From positions 1-64,000 of the forward strand of contig CACXXO010000002.1 of the NCBI GenBank assembly GCA_902771735.1: a stretch of DNA of 64,000 nt, read 5' to 3'. The translations under genes and the position numbers were made by a program. The stretch is from an uncultured Bacteroidota bacterium. GTDB lineage: Bacteria > Bacteroidota > Bacteroidia > Bacteroidales > P3. The notes under the pieces are model-generated. The model had not been told where the DNA came from, did no database searches, and saw only the letters and a program-made list of their open reading frames with translations. The first letter of the stretch is position 1. Each line of letters begins with the position of its first letter. Below are positions 27,115 through 35,918 of this stretch, piece after piece.

Positions 27115-27585
27115 ATGGAACAAGAACCTGTTTTAAACGCTCATAATAAAGAGGAGTATCCGCCGATGCATACGGCGGAGCATATTTTGAACCAGACGAT
27201 GGTGCGGATGTTCGGCTGTCCGCGGTCGAGGAACGCACACATCGAACGGAAGAAGAGCAAGTGCGACTACCTGCTCGACGCCTGCCCCACGGAGGAGCAG
27301 GTGAAGGAGATAGAACGCAGGGTGAACGAGGTGATAGCGCAGCACCTGCCAGTCAGCTACGAGTTTGTGAAGAGGGGAGAGGTGCCGCCCGAGGTGGACC
27401 TGTGGAAGCTGCCCGACGACGCCAGCGAGACGCTCCGTCTGGTGCGCATCGGCGACTACGACCTCTGCGCCTGTGTCGGCACCCACGTGCAGAACACCTC
27501 CGAGATAGCCCCCTTCAAGATTATCTCCCACGACTACAACACCGACGCCAAAGTCTGGCGCATGCGGTTCAAGCTGATTGAATAA
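27115..27585 (+). CDS. AlaX-type tRNA editing domain protein
   Basis: 156 aa. Free-standing homologue of the alanyl/threonyl-tRNA synthetase editing domain, which hydrolyses mis-acylated tRNA. Zinc ligands appear as HTAEH (HxxxH, about residues 19-23) and CVGTH (CxxxH, about 122-126). RKKSKCDYLLDACPTEEQV is typical of the domain. The conserved HxxxH begins exactly where the segment shared with the LRR gene ends. It starts 1 bp after the LRR stop, so it now depends on upstream transcription. Which tRNA it edits is not evident. Confidence 0.82.
   Translation: MEQEPVLNAHNKEEYPPMHTAEHILNQTMVRMFGCPRSRNAHIERKKSKCDYLLDACPTEEQVKEIERRVNEVIAQHLPVSYEFVKRGEVPPEVDLWKLPDDASETLRLVRIGDYDLCACVGTHVQNTSEIAPFKIISHDYNTDAKVWRMRFKLIE
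27139..27175 (+). repeat. 37-bp direct repeat, copy 2 (in AlaX gene 5' end)
   Basis: Partner of 26094-26130 with two mismatches; one is synonymous, the other gives Glu for Asp. Here the sequence runs on into the functional HxxxH motif, so this is probably the parental copy. Confidence 0.9.
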
Positions 27586-27617
27586 AAAAAAGCGCTCAAC
27601 GAGCGCTTTTTTTTATT
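27581..27617. terminator. Bidirectional terminator between AlaX gene and groL
   Basis: Perfect 17-bp arms (27581-27597 and 27601-27617) around AAC, core GCGCTC/GAGCGC with A8 and T8 flanks. Serves both convergent genes. Confidence 0.92.
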
Positions 27618-27633
27618 CAATGGAACTTTCGGC

Positions 27634-29386
<1,753 letters not shown>

Positions 29387-29392
29387 TTTAAA

Positions 29393-29665
29393 TTAAATGA
29401 TAGCGTAGATGTCGCTTTCTTTCATGATCATCAGCTTCTCGCCGTCGATTTCGATTTCGGTGCCGCTGTACTTGCCGTAGAGGACTTGGTCGCCCACCTT
29501 GACGGTCATCTCATGGTCTTTGGTGCCCTTGCCCACGGCGAGGACTTCGCCGCGCTGCGGTTTCTCCTTGGCGGTGTCGGGGATGATGATGCCGCTGGCG
29601 GTCTTCTGTTCAGCCTCGGCGGGACGCACGAGGACTCTGTCTGCTAAAGGTTTGATGTTTGTCAT
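29393..29665 (-). CDS. groS: Co-chaperonin GroES
   Basis: 90 aa. Heptameric lid of the GroEL chamber. Starts [20 protein letters not shown], has the mobile loop around [17 protein letters not shown] and ends SDIYAII. First gene of the groS-groL operon. No standard TAnnTTTG promoter is seen upstream; instead a sigma54-like sequence lies at 29738-29753. Confidence 0.97.
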   Translation of the reverse strand: MTNIKPLADRVLVRPAEAEQKTASGIIIPDTAKEKPQRGEVLAVGKGTKDHEMTVKVGDQVLYGKYSGTEIEIDGEKLMIMKESDIYAII

Positions 29666-29737
29666 AACTGTTATGTTTTTTTTGTTTTACTTCGTTTGTT
29701 CCGTGCGCCGTGCTTCAGCGCGGCGACATCCAATGTT

Positions 29738-29753
29738 ATCAACAACCGTGCCA
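29738..29753 (-). promoter_or_regulatory. Sigma54-like (-24/-12) sequence upstream of groS
   Basis: Minus-strand TGGCAC-N5-TTGAT: a perfect -24 TGGCAC(G) at 29747-29753 and a -12 TTGAT at 29738-29742 with exact N5 spacing. The -12 box departs from the TTGC(A/T) consensus at one base. About 75 bp before the groS ATG. Candidate only. Confidence 0.35.
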
Positions 29754-29771
29754 ACCCCCATAAAACTGCCA

Positions 29772-29816
29772 GCGACTGCCACCGGCTGACACTTTGTCAG
29801 TCTCGGTGGCAGTCGC
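29772..29816. other. Long stem-loop upstream of groS
   Basis: 13-bp perfect arms GCGACTGCCACCG and CGGTGGCAGTCGC (29772-29784, 29804-29816) enclosing a second stem CTGAC/GTCAG. On the minus strand it is followed by TTTTA, so it might be a second terminator behind the lipoprotein gene or a regulatory site for groS. Confidence 0.6.
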
Positions 29817-29830
29817 GTGTCTCAATACAG

Positions 29831-29868
29831 AATAAAACGCCAGCCTGCCGTGTGATAGGCAGGCCGGC
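29831..29868 (-). terminator. Terminator of the lipoprotein cassette region
   Basis: Stem GCCTGCC (29843-29849) with GGCAGGC (29858-29864), extended by GCC/GGC beyond a bulge; minus-strand transcript continues GTTTTATTC. About 50 bp after the stop of lipoprotein A3. Confidence 0.7.
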
Positions 29869-29915
29869 GGTAGGTTTTGTGGTTTGGATTGGAAGTTTAA
29901 ACCGGAGAGTCGCAA

Positions 29916-31253
29916 TTAATCGGCTCTGATTATACGATGGAATACGTAGCTTGTGAGGCATCCGGAGGCCCCGTCGGCAAGGGTCAGACTCACCGTGTTT
30001 TGGTCAATGTGGTCAGCTATGAATTCGACCTCGCGGCCTGTGTCTGTGTAGGTCATCGGACCCCAACCATTATTGAATCCTGTAGGATGGAACTCTCCGG
30101 CTTCAAACGGCGTAGGGCAGTCGACATAGAACGGTGCCGAGGAAAAGCCGGTGCTGTAATGATAATCCCCTTGGGTGTTGAGGTGAATTACGATGTTGAA
30201 ACCCATGGTGTCGCAAACCCATGTCTCCCAGCAGTAGTATGTGCGGTGGAGGGTTATCCCGTCGAGGGTGTGGAGGTTTTGGTCTGTGGAATAATACCCA
30301 AGGTCGTGAAGAACAAACGTTGTGCTGTTGGTCCTCTCCATCGAGAAAGGATGGCCGTCGGTCGACAAAGCGTCGTTGTAAACCATGACGATGGGGTTGC
30401 CGAGGCCGTCGGTCTCGCCGGTCTCGTTGTAACTGAACACGCCGCCGCCGATGGTACCCTGCCAAGTCTGGTCGCCCAGCGTCGAGGTGCAGTACATACG
30501 GTGGTTCATCGTGTCGAGGGTGAGCGTCAGTTTATATCCATTCAGGTAGCCATAGTAGACAGGCATGGGCGGTGTCCCGTAAGGATATGACCTGCCATCG
30601 AGGTCCAGCACAAAATAGTCGCTCAAGGCATCCCAGCAGAGGCTCAGCGCACCGCAGAGGGTGACGGTCTCGCCCATGTGGTATACCGTATCGTCGATGG
30701 AAAGAGGGTTGTCGGTGGTGAGGAAGACTCCATTCTTTGACAGACGAAATATCGAGTCCTCACTCACCTTGAGTCCCCAATAGGAGTATTGTTGGTAGTC
30801 GCTGTAGTAGTCCTGCTGCACGTATACCAATACACCTGTGTAGCAGTCGCCCTCTTGCGGTTGCGGCGCTGTGGCGTAGGCAGTGCCATTCCATGTGCCG
30901 GTGTTGGAGTCGAAGGTCACGGTGACGGTCTTGCCCTCGTCCTCCATCTGTGCCATCCAGCGCTTCATCTCCTCGCGGTCGGTGGTGCTGAAGGTGGTGG
31001 CGTCTTTGGTGGCACTCTTGGTGGCTATCTGGTTGGCGTTGTAGAAGGTGACTTCGCTGCCTTCTTCCGCGTAGTCGCAGAAGCGGTCGAGCAGGGCCTG
31101 CCACTCGGCCTCGGTGGCGAGGTGGACGGTGGTGGTCTCTTCCGCTACGGTATAGACGATGTCGCGCTCGTGGCGCAGCTCCTCCTTGTCTTTGTTGCAG
31201 GCCGCAAGGGTGAGGACAAAGGCCAGCAATGTGAAAAGTTTGGCTGTTTTCAT
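29916..31253 (-). CDS. Cassette lipoprotein A3
   Basis: 445 aa. Lipoprotein signal ends TLAAC (Cys 19). Residues about 25-130 are the conserved A head, with RDIVYTVAEETT, the EAEWQALLDRFCDYAEEGSE region and STTDREEMKRWMAQMEDEG, then TGTWNGTAYA. The remaining 310 residues are beta-rich with many Tyr and Trp and differ from A1 and A2. Part of its head is identical in DNA to A2 (57 bp at 30934-30990), pointing to recent duplication. Likely anchored in the outer membrane. Last gene of the sigma-2 cassette; preceded by a remnant of lipoprotein B. Family not recognised. Confidence 0.7.
   Translation of the reverse strand: MKTAKLFTLLAFVLTLAACNKDKEELRHERDIVYTVAEETTTVHLATEAEWQALLDRFCDYAEEGSEVTFYNANQIATKSATKDATTFSTTDREEMKRWMAQMEDEGKTVTVTFDSNTGTWNGTAYATAPQPQEGDCYTGVLVYVQQDYYSDYQQYSYWGLKVSEDSIFRLSKNGVFLTTDNPLSIDDTVYHMGETVTLCGALSLCWDALSDYFVLDLDGRSYPYGTPPMPVYYGYLNGYKLTLTLDTMNHRMYCTSTLGDQTWQGTIGGGVFSYNETGETDGLGNPIVMVYNDALSTDGHPFSMERTNSTTFVLHDLGYYSTDQNLHTLDGITLHRTYYCWETWVCDTMGFNIVIHLNTQGDYHYSTGFSSAPFYVDCPTPFEAGEFHPTGFNNGWGPMTYTDTGREVEFIADHIDQNTVSLTLADGASGCLTSYVFHRIIRAD
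30934..30990 (-). repeat. 57-bp identical segment in A3 (pair of 32143-32199)
   Basis: Identical over 57 bp to 32143-32199; both encode the DREEMKRWMAQMEDEG region of the A-family head. Marks recent tandem duplication or gene conversion. Confidence 0.9.
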
Positions 31254-31274
31254 ATTGTAACTAGTTTTATCTTT

Positions 31275-31340
31275 TTATCTATCTAATTTGTTCATCTGGT
31301 AATCCATCAGCGCCTTGCGCTGTTCCTCGGTGTCGTTATT
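31275..31340 (-). pseudogene. C-terminal remnant of lipoprotein B
   Basis: On the minus strand, 22 codons between the A2 stop and the A3 start read DTEEQRKALMDYQMNKLDR followed by TAA. This matches the last 20 residues of lipoprotein B2 (DTEEQREALLDYQMNNL). No start codon or signal remains. It shows that a B-A unit was duplicated and that only the tail of the second B survived. Confidence 0.85.
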
Positions 31341-32462
31341 TCAATATTTTTTGAAGTGGAAGTATGCAGGCCACATGGCGGACGTGGTATAGTTCAAGGG
31401 ATACCAATCTTCGGATATTCCGTCAGTATAATAGGTACCGAATATGGGTTCGCTACCGGTTATGCTGTATCGCAGGCGGAACACCTCATGGAAGTACCCA
31501 TAGCCGTCGCTGGCCGTGGCATCCACTGCTGTTATTGTGAACTTGCCATGTTCAAACGGAAAATCTCCGTCGAAGCGCGGGAAGATATAGCTCTGCCCTT
31601 CGCCGTAGCCCATGTGAATCAGCACGTCGCACCTCTCGCATCGGTGCATCATCAGCCCGAACTCATCGGTGCGGACAAATGGGAAAGAAATGACGGTGTT
31701 GAGGTCTTGTGGAGCGTAGTCTTCAAACTCCAACGTGAAGCCGTTGCTCGAGAAGTCGAAGTTGCCAATCAGGCAGTAGTGGTTGGCCTGGCTCGGTTGG
31801 TCAAGGTTCTGGATGAAGATGAACGCGCGGTCGTTGTAGTAGTTGTAATAACCTGAATCCTGCGGGTCGAAGTAGTTGTAACGACAGAAGCCATCGGGCA
31901 CCATGAGGTTGTAGCCGACGAAGGTGTTGATGCTGTCGTACATCATGCCGGTGAAGAACATCAGCTGGTTAGCAGTGTCGACGCTGAGTATGATGCGCCA
32001 CATGGGCGAAGCGTCGCAGACATAGGTCAACACATCGCAGCCCAATGTGGGCAGTGGGTCTGGTGTCGGGGATGGCGCGGTGGCGTAGGCAGTGCCGTTC
32101 CAGGTGCCAGTGGCGGGGTCGTAGGTTACGGTGACAGTCATGCCCTCGTCCTCCATCTGTGCCATCCAGCGCTTCATCTCCTCGCGGTCGGTGGTGCTGT
32201 ATGTAACGGCCTCCTTGGTGGCACTCTTGTTGGTACTTTTGGCGTTGCGGAAAGTGACGCTGCTGCCGCCTTCGGCATAGTCGCAGAAGTGGTCGAGCAA
32301 CTGCTGCCATTCCGCCTCGGTAGTGAGGTGGACGGCGGTGGTCTCTTCCGCCACGGTGTAGACAATGTCACGCTCCTGGCGCAGTTCCTCCTTGTCTTTG
32401 TTGCAGGCTGCAAAGATGAGCACAGCGGCCAACAGGGTGAAAAGTTTGACTGTGTGTTTCAT
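31341..32462 (-). CDS. Cassette lipoprotein A2
   Basis: 373 aa. Signal ends IFAAC (Cys 20). Conserved A head (about 25-130): ERDIVYTVAEETTAVHLTTE, the FCDYAEGGSSVTF region, DREEMKRWMAQMEDEGMTV, TGTWNGTAYA. The tail from about 140 is unrelated in detail to A3 but also Tyr-rich and likely beta-structured, with a CERC pair near 275. It starts 5 bp after lipoprotein B2 and belongs to the sigma-2 cassette. Function unknown; probably an outer-membrane lipoprotein. Confidence 0.7.
   Translation of the reverse strand: MKHTVKLFTLLAAVLIFAACNKDKEELRQERDIVYTVAEETTAVHLTTEAEWQQLLDHFCDYAEGGSSVTFRNAKSTNKSATKEAVTYSTTDREEMKRWMAQMEDEGMTVTVTYDPATGTWNGTAYATAPSPTPDPLPTLGCDVLTYVCDASPMWRIILSVDTANQLMFFTGMMYDSINTFVGYNLMVPDGFCRYNYFDPQDSGYYNYYNDRAFIFIQNLDQPSQANHYCLIGNFDFSSNGFTLEFEDYAPQDLNTVISFPFVRTDEFGLMMHRCERCDVLIHMGYGEGQSYIFPRFDGDFPFEHGKFTITAVDATASDGYGYFHEVFRLRYSITGSEPIFGTYYTDGISEDWYPLNYTTSAMWPAYFHFKKY
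32143..32199 (-). repeat. 57-bp identical segment in A2 (pair of 30934-30990)
   Basis: Identical over 57 bp to the same part of A3. Confidence 0.9.
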
Positions 32463-32467
32463 ATACC

Positions 32468-32887
32468 TTATTTGTTGTTTTCTAGATTGTTCATCTGATA
32501 GTCCAGCAGCGCCTCGCGCTGTTCCTCGGTGTCGATGCGGTAGAAGGCGATGGTCCTCTCGTCGTGTACGGCCATCGCACGCCAGGCAGGGCGCATGCTG
32601 CGTTTGACACGCTGTGCAGGCTGCTCGATATTGCCCATCCAGCTTGTGACGCCCTCCGAGGTGCGGATGTCGAACTCCTCTTTCAGGCTTGCCCAGGCGG
32701 CGCTGTCGTCGGCCACGAGGATGACCACGTCGGTCTTCACCGTGTCGCAGAGCTGGAATCCCTTCACCTGCGCCACCGTAAGGTCTTGCCGTGCTGCATA
32801 CTGCCGGTACAGCGGCACCTCCTCCACCTCGCGCGAGCAGGAGAGAAATGCCAATGGCAGCAGTAATATGAATAATAGACGTTTCAT
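32468..32887 (-). CDS. Cassette lipoprotein B2
   Basis: 139 aa from the ATG at 32887, which overlaps the stop of the upstream membrane-protein gene (ATGA). Signal ends LAFLSC (Cys 17). Shares with B1 the pattern LYRQYAARQDLTVAQVKGFQ, CDTVKTDVV, GVTSWMGNI, PAQR, and EQREALLDYQMN. Not a family I recognise. Co-conservation with the sigma and membrane protein suggests that it senses or reports an envelope state; this is inference. Confidence 0.72.
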   Translation of the reverse strand: MKRLLFILLLPLAFLSCSREVEEVPLYRQYAARQDLTVAQVKGFQLCDTVKTDVVILVADDSAAWASLKEEFDIRTSEGVTSWMGNIEQPAQRVKRSMRPAWRAMAVHDERTIAFYRIDTEEQREALLDYQMNNLENNK

Positions 32888-33153
32888 AATGTCTCTATTG
32901 TCAGGATGTTCGAGGCTACCTTGGCCCAGTGGCCTTCGGCAATGCCGCTGCGGTTGCAGGCGACGTAGTCGTAATCTTTTGATGTTGAAGATTGAAAGTT
33001 GAAAATTGATAATCCGGCGACCGCCAGTACGGCGATACTGGCTAACGCCGTGCGGCGTTGCCGGCGACGGCGCAGCCATGTGGGGTAGTCCTGCCGCAGC
33101 CGCTGCTGCAAGCTCTGACGTTCCTCTTGTTCCCAAATGCTGTCGAATGTCAT
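32884..33153 (-). CDS. Cassette single-span membrane protein 2 (putative anti-sigma factor)
   Basis: 89 aa if started at 33153, where ATGA overlaps the sigma-2 stop; this gives the same length as its paralogue at 35616. An upstream ATG at 33165 adds four residues. Cytoplasmic N-terminus of about 35 residues (WEQEERQSLQQRLRQDYPTW, then RRRRQRR), one membrane helix (about 38-52), and a short outer part with YDYVACN and EGHWAKVA. Position after an ECF sigma factor and the topology fit a minimal anti-sigma factor; no zinc-type HxxxCxxC motif is seen. Confidence 0.65.
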   Translation of the reverse strand: MTFDSIWEQEERQSLQQRLRQDYPTWLRRRRQRRTALASIAVLAVAGLSIFNFQSSTSKDYDYVACNRSGIAEGHWAKVASNILTIETL

Positions 33154-33626
33154 TTTGTGTTCCATTGTTCTCTCAGTTTTTCTTTTATCCGCATCAGGCG
33201 GACGCCTACATTGTTCTTGTTCATGCCTATGCGGTGGCCTATCTCTTTGTATTCGTAGCCCTCGAGGTGCATCGTCACGATGGTGCGGTCGGGTTCGGGC
33301 AGTTGGGCTATCAGTTCGTGGAGGGCGTCATGGAGCGTGTGGTCTTCCTCGGGGACATCGTAGTCGTCGGGCAGCGGGGCGGGATCGTTGCTTCTCTTGC
33401 GCCGCAGGTCGATGCAGGTGCTGCGTGCCACGCGCCATATCCATGCTGCCTGTCTTGGGGCCAATGTGATGCTAAAGAGCTGTTCGCGAAGGTTCCACAG
33501 CGCCAGCATGGTCTCTTGCAGCAGGTCGTCAACCTCCATGCCGTCACCACTATAGCGGCGGCATACCGAGAAGAGCAACCCGCGGTAGCGGAGCATCATC
33601 TCACTGAACGTTCCTGTATCCTTCAC
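33150..33626 (-). CDS. ECF-type sigma factor 2
   Basis: 158 aa with GTG start at 33626. Region 2: MMLRYRGLLFSVCRRYSGDG followed by VDDLLQETMLALW; region 4: LPEPDRTIVTMHLEGYEYKE and an HTH with IGMNKNNVGVRLMRIKEKLR. No anti-sigma fusion. The bipartite motif shared with sigma-1 and lipoprotein C ends 2 bp before the GTG, so the message would be nearly leaderless if that is its promoter; an in-frame ATG (MMLRYRG) lies 9 codons further in. Likely autoregulated. Confidence 0.85.
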   Translation of the reverse strand: MKDTGTFSEMMLRYRGLLFSVCRRYSGDGMEVDDLLQETMLALWNLREQLFSITLAPRQAAWIWRVARSTCIDLRRKRSNDPAPLPDDYDVPEEDHTLHDALHELIAQLPEPDRTIVTMHLEGYEYKEIGHRIGMNKNNVGVRLMRIKEKLREQWNTK

Positions 33627-33628
33627 AC

Positions 33629-33661
33629 TATAATAACGTAATTCGAGGGCGAAAAATTACA
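33629..33661 (-). promoter_or_regulatory. Shared ECF-type promoter motif before sigma-2
   Basis: Minus strand: TGTAATTTTT, 11 bp, TACGTTATTATA. The TGTAAT and CGTT cores are 17 bp apart, the layout of ECF promoters. Same 21-bp offset as at 36396-36428 and 34337-34369. Confidence 0.75.
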
Positions 33662-33680
33662 ACGTCCTCAAAAAAGTATA

Positions 33681-33717
33681 AAAAAAAAGCGTCTGCCAAC
33701 CGGCAGGCGCTTTTTTT
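33681..33717. terminator. Terminator after lipoprotein C
   Basis: GCGTCTGCC (33689-33697) pairs with GGCAGGCGC (33702-33710), one G-T pair, loop of 4, with A8 before and T7 after. Separates the sigma-1 and sigma-2 units. Confidence 0.88.
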
Positions 33718-33735
33718 CATTTTATTTACTGTTTC

Positions 33736-34278
33736 TTAGTTGCGGTGGAAGTTGAGGGTGAGGGTGAGGGGAGTGTTGTCGTCGGCATAGAACAGGGGGA
33801 GGTTGAAGGTGATGACGTCGGTGGCGTCGTCGTAGGTGAACTGCAGGGGAGCGATGGTCTCGTCGCCGTCCATATCCTCGGCAGCAACAGTCAGGTAGCC
33901 GGTGTGGGTGGTGCCGTCGTACTCATACTCATAGGAGACACCGCTGATCTGGTCCAGTTCGCCCTCGTCGCCGCCAAAGGCCATCACGTTCTCGGGGAAG
34001 CTGAAGTGGGCGTAGGTGCCGTCGAAGTTCAGACCGAAGGTGTAGGTCTCTTCTGCGGTGCTGTCCATGCAGGGAACGTTGGTACCCATCAGGGCGTTGA
34101 CGAGCTCGGTGGTGGTCACGCTGTAGGTCCAGTCGGTGTTGTGCAGGTCGGCGGTGCTCTTCACACGGGCGCTGGTGTTCTCGCCACCATTGTTGACGGG
34201 AGTGACATCGTCCTTCTGGCAGGCGGTCAGGGAGAGGGTCAGGGCTGCAACGGCAGCGATAAGGATGTTCTTCTTCAT
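33736..34278 (-). CDS. Cassette lipoprotein C
   Basis: 180 aa. Signal ends SLTAC (Cys 20), followed by a short acidic linker and about 140 residues predicted beta-rich: DLHNTDWTYSV, YTFGLNFDGTYAHFSFPE, TGYLTVAAEDMDGD, ITFNLPLFYADDNTPLTLTL. The alternating pattern and length recall lipocalin-like lipoproteins of Bacteroidota, but I cannot confirm this. It has its own copy of the sigma-linked promoter motif (34337-34369) and a terminator (33681-33717), so it can be expressed separately as a regulon member. Confidence 0.7.
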   Translation of the reverse strand: MKKNILIAAVAALTLSLTACQKDDVTPVNNGGENTSARVKSTADLHNTDWTYSVTTTELVNALMGTNVPCMDSTAEETYTFGLNFDGTYAHFSFPENVMAFGGDEGELDQISGVSYEYEYDGTTHTGYLTVAAEDMDGDETIAPLQFTYDDATDVITFNLPLFYADDNTPLTLTLNFHRN

Positions 34279-34336
34279 AATAAATTGTGTTTTAAATTTT
34301 GATTATTAATTTTGTTTGTTTGATTTTCTTTTCGAC

Positions 34337-34369
34337 TATAAGAACGCAACAACTCGGCAAAAAACTACA
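34337..34369 (-). promoter_or_regulatory. Shared ECF-type promoter motif before lipoprotein C
   Basis: Minus strand: TGTAGTTTTT, 11 bp, TGCGTTCTTATA, the same 21-bp offset between boxes as before both sigma genes. It leaves a leader of about 50 nt before the ATG at 34278. Confidence 0.75.
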
Positions 34370-34414
34370 ATGGGATTAAATTTTTTTTTGTTTTTCTTTA
34401 CAAAACATTGGTTT

Positions 34415-35143
34415 TTATTGCTCTTCCACATCCACGTTGATGTCGAGGGTCTTGAAGGTTTCGCCATTGAGGTCGGTGTGGGTGTTGACTACGCCTTCGA
34501 GAATCACCTCGGCACCAATCAGCAGTGCCATGTCGTCGGTGGGAGTCTCGTTCTCATTCCATATCATCATGCCGTGGACAGTGATGATGAGTGTGCTGTC
34601 GTTGCCCACATGCATCGCCCACACCGAGCCGCCCAGCGGAGGCTCCTCCAGCACGGGGGTGGAGACGAAATCGAGGGTGCCGGTATACATCTGGGGTTCC
34701 TGCGAGTTGTTCTGTCCGAGGTTGGCATAGGCGCGGCCGCTCCAGGTGCCGGTGCCGTTGTCGTAGGAGACGTTGACGGTCTTGCCTAAGCGTTCCATCT
34801 CTTTCATCCATGTCTTGAGCTCCTCGCGGTCGGTGGTGCTGATGGAGGTGGGAGTGTCGGTGGAGGAGGTCGAGCCCTTGGTCTGCGGGTGGTTGTTGCC
34901 GCAGAAGGTCACCTGGTTGCCCCCATGGGCGTAGTTGCAGAACTGGTCCAGCAGGGCGTCCCATTCGGCCTCGGTCGTGAGGTGCGCCGTGGTGCCGGAG
35001 AAACTGGAGAAGCCTGTCTCTTCGGTGACGGTATAGAAAATGTCGCGATTCTGATTGTCTCCGCTGTGGGTGTTTTCCTTTTCGCAACTCACAAGTCCCG
35101 TCAGTCCAATCAGACCCATTATGGCCAACAATATTTTTTTCAT
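34415..35143 (-). CDS. Cassette lipoprotein A1
   Basis: 242 aa. Signal ends GLVSC (Cys 20). Carries the A head in a diverged form: RDIFYTVTEETG, the TEAEWDALLDQFCNYAHGGN region, STTDREELKTWMKEMERLG and TGTWSGRAYA. The tail (about 100 residues) is shorter than in A2 and A3 and ends acidic (INVDVEEQ). Follows lipoprotein B1 by 28 bp in the sigma-1 cassette. Function unknown. Confidence 0.7.
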   Translation of the reverse strand: MKKILLAIMGLIGLTGLVSCEKENTHSGDNQNRDIFYTVTEETGFSSFSGTTAHLTTEAEWDALLDQFCNYAHGGNQVTFCGNNHPQTKGSTSSTDTPTSISTTDREELKTWMKEMERLGKTVNVSYDNGTGTWSGRAYANLGQNNSQEPQMYTGTLDFVSTPVLEEPPLGGSVWAMHVGNDSTLIITVHGMMIWNENETPTDDMALLIGAEVILEGVVNTHTDLNGETFKTLDINVDVEEQ

Positions 35144-35171
35144 AATATTTATCTTTTTTTTATTCGTTCAA

Positions 35172-35585
35172 TTATTTTATTTTGTTCAGCTGGTAGTCCA
35201 GTAGCGCATTGTATTGCGTTTCGTTTTCGAGCTTGTAGAATCCGATGGCGTGTTTGTCGTGCGAGGCGATGACGCGGAACACGGGAGCACCGTCCCACGT
35301 GGTGCGTTGTGCAGGCTCGTCGATGTCGCCCAGCCAGCTGGTGACGCCCGAGGTATCCTTGATGGACAGTTCGACAAGGATCTCCCGCCAAGCTTCGTCG
35401 CTGTCGGCCTGGAGCATCACCACGTCGACGCGCACCGTGTCGCACAGCTGGAAGCCGTCGACCTCGGCCACCGACAGCCCCTTGCGGTCGGCATACCGAT
35501 GGTAGAGGCTGCCTTCGGCGGGACCCGACGTGCAGGCGGCCATCAGCATCAGCGGCACTATAATATATAATATGTATTTCTTCAT
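35172..35585 (-). CDS. Cassette lipoprotein B1
   Basis: 137 aa. Signal ends LMAAC (Cys 18). Parallels B2 along its length: SLYHRYADRKGLSVAEVDGF, CDTVRVDVVML, GVTSWLGDI, PAQR, and a C-terminus ETQYNALLDYQLNKIK. Located between the membrane protein and A1, the same order as in the second cassette. Function unknown. Confidence 0.72.
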   Translation of the reverse strand: MKKYILYIIVPLMLMAACTSGPAEGSLYHRYADRKGLSVAEVDGFQLCDTVRVDVVMLQADSDEAWREILVELSIKDTSGVTSWLGDIDEPAQRTTWDGAPVFRVIASHDKHAIGFYKLENETQYNALLDYQLNKIK

Positions 35586-35615
35586 AATAATATTTATTCC
35601 TCTTAAACTTTATTG

Positions 35616-35885
35616 TTAGCTCATCAGAAGTGCGTCGGCCATCTCGGTCCAGTGGCTGTCGCTGAAGGCCTTGTTGTTGCAGTAGACCTTCTCGTAGCCG
35701 CGGGAGCTGCCGGGCGAGAGGGTTAGAGGCAGCGCCACGGCCACCACCAGTACCAGGGCTGCCATGGTGCTTGCCGCGCGGCGGGTCCGTGTGCGCCAGG
35801 CGGGGTATTCGGCCGTCATCTCCTTCGCATACTTCTCGCTTTCGGCCTTTTCCCACAGTTCATTAAAACGTTTCTCGTCAATCAT
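35616..35885 (-). CDS. Cassette single-span membrane protein 1 (putative anti-sigma factor)
   Basis: 89 aa. Cytoplasmic N-terminus (FNELWEKAESEKYAKEMTAE, then YPAWRTRTRRA), a membrane helix (about 40-57), and an outer segment with YEKVYCN and SHWTEMADALL. Same length and same landmark residues as the paralogue at 32884. Lies 33 bp after the sigma-1 gene. Anti-sigma function is inferred from position and topology. Confidence 0.65.
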   Translation of the reverse strand: MIDEKRFNELWEKAESEKYAKEMTAEYPAWRTRTRRAASTMAALVLVVAVALPLTLSPGSSRGYEKVYCNNKAFSDSHWTEMADALLMS

Positions 35886-35918
35886 ATAACTTAACTTTTA
35901 ACTATTATCTTTTATCTA

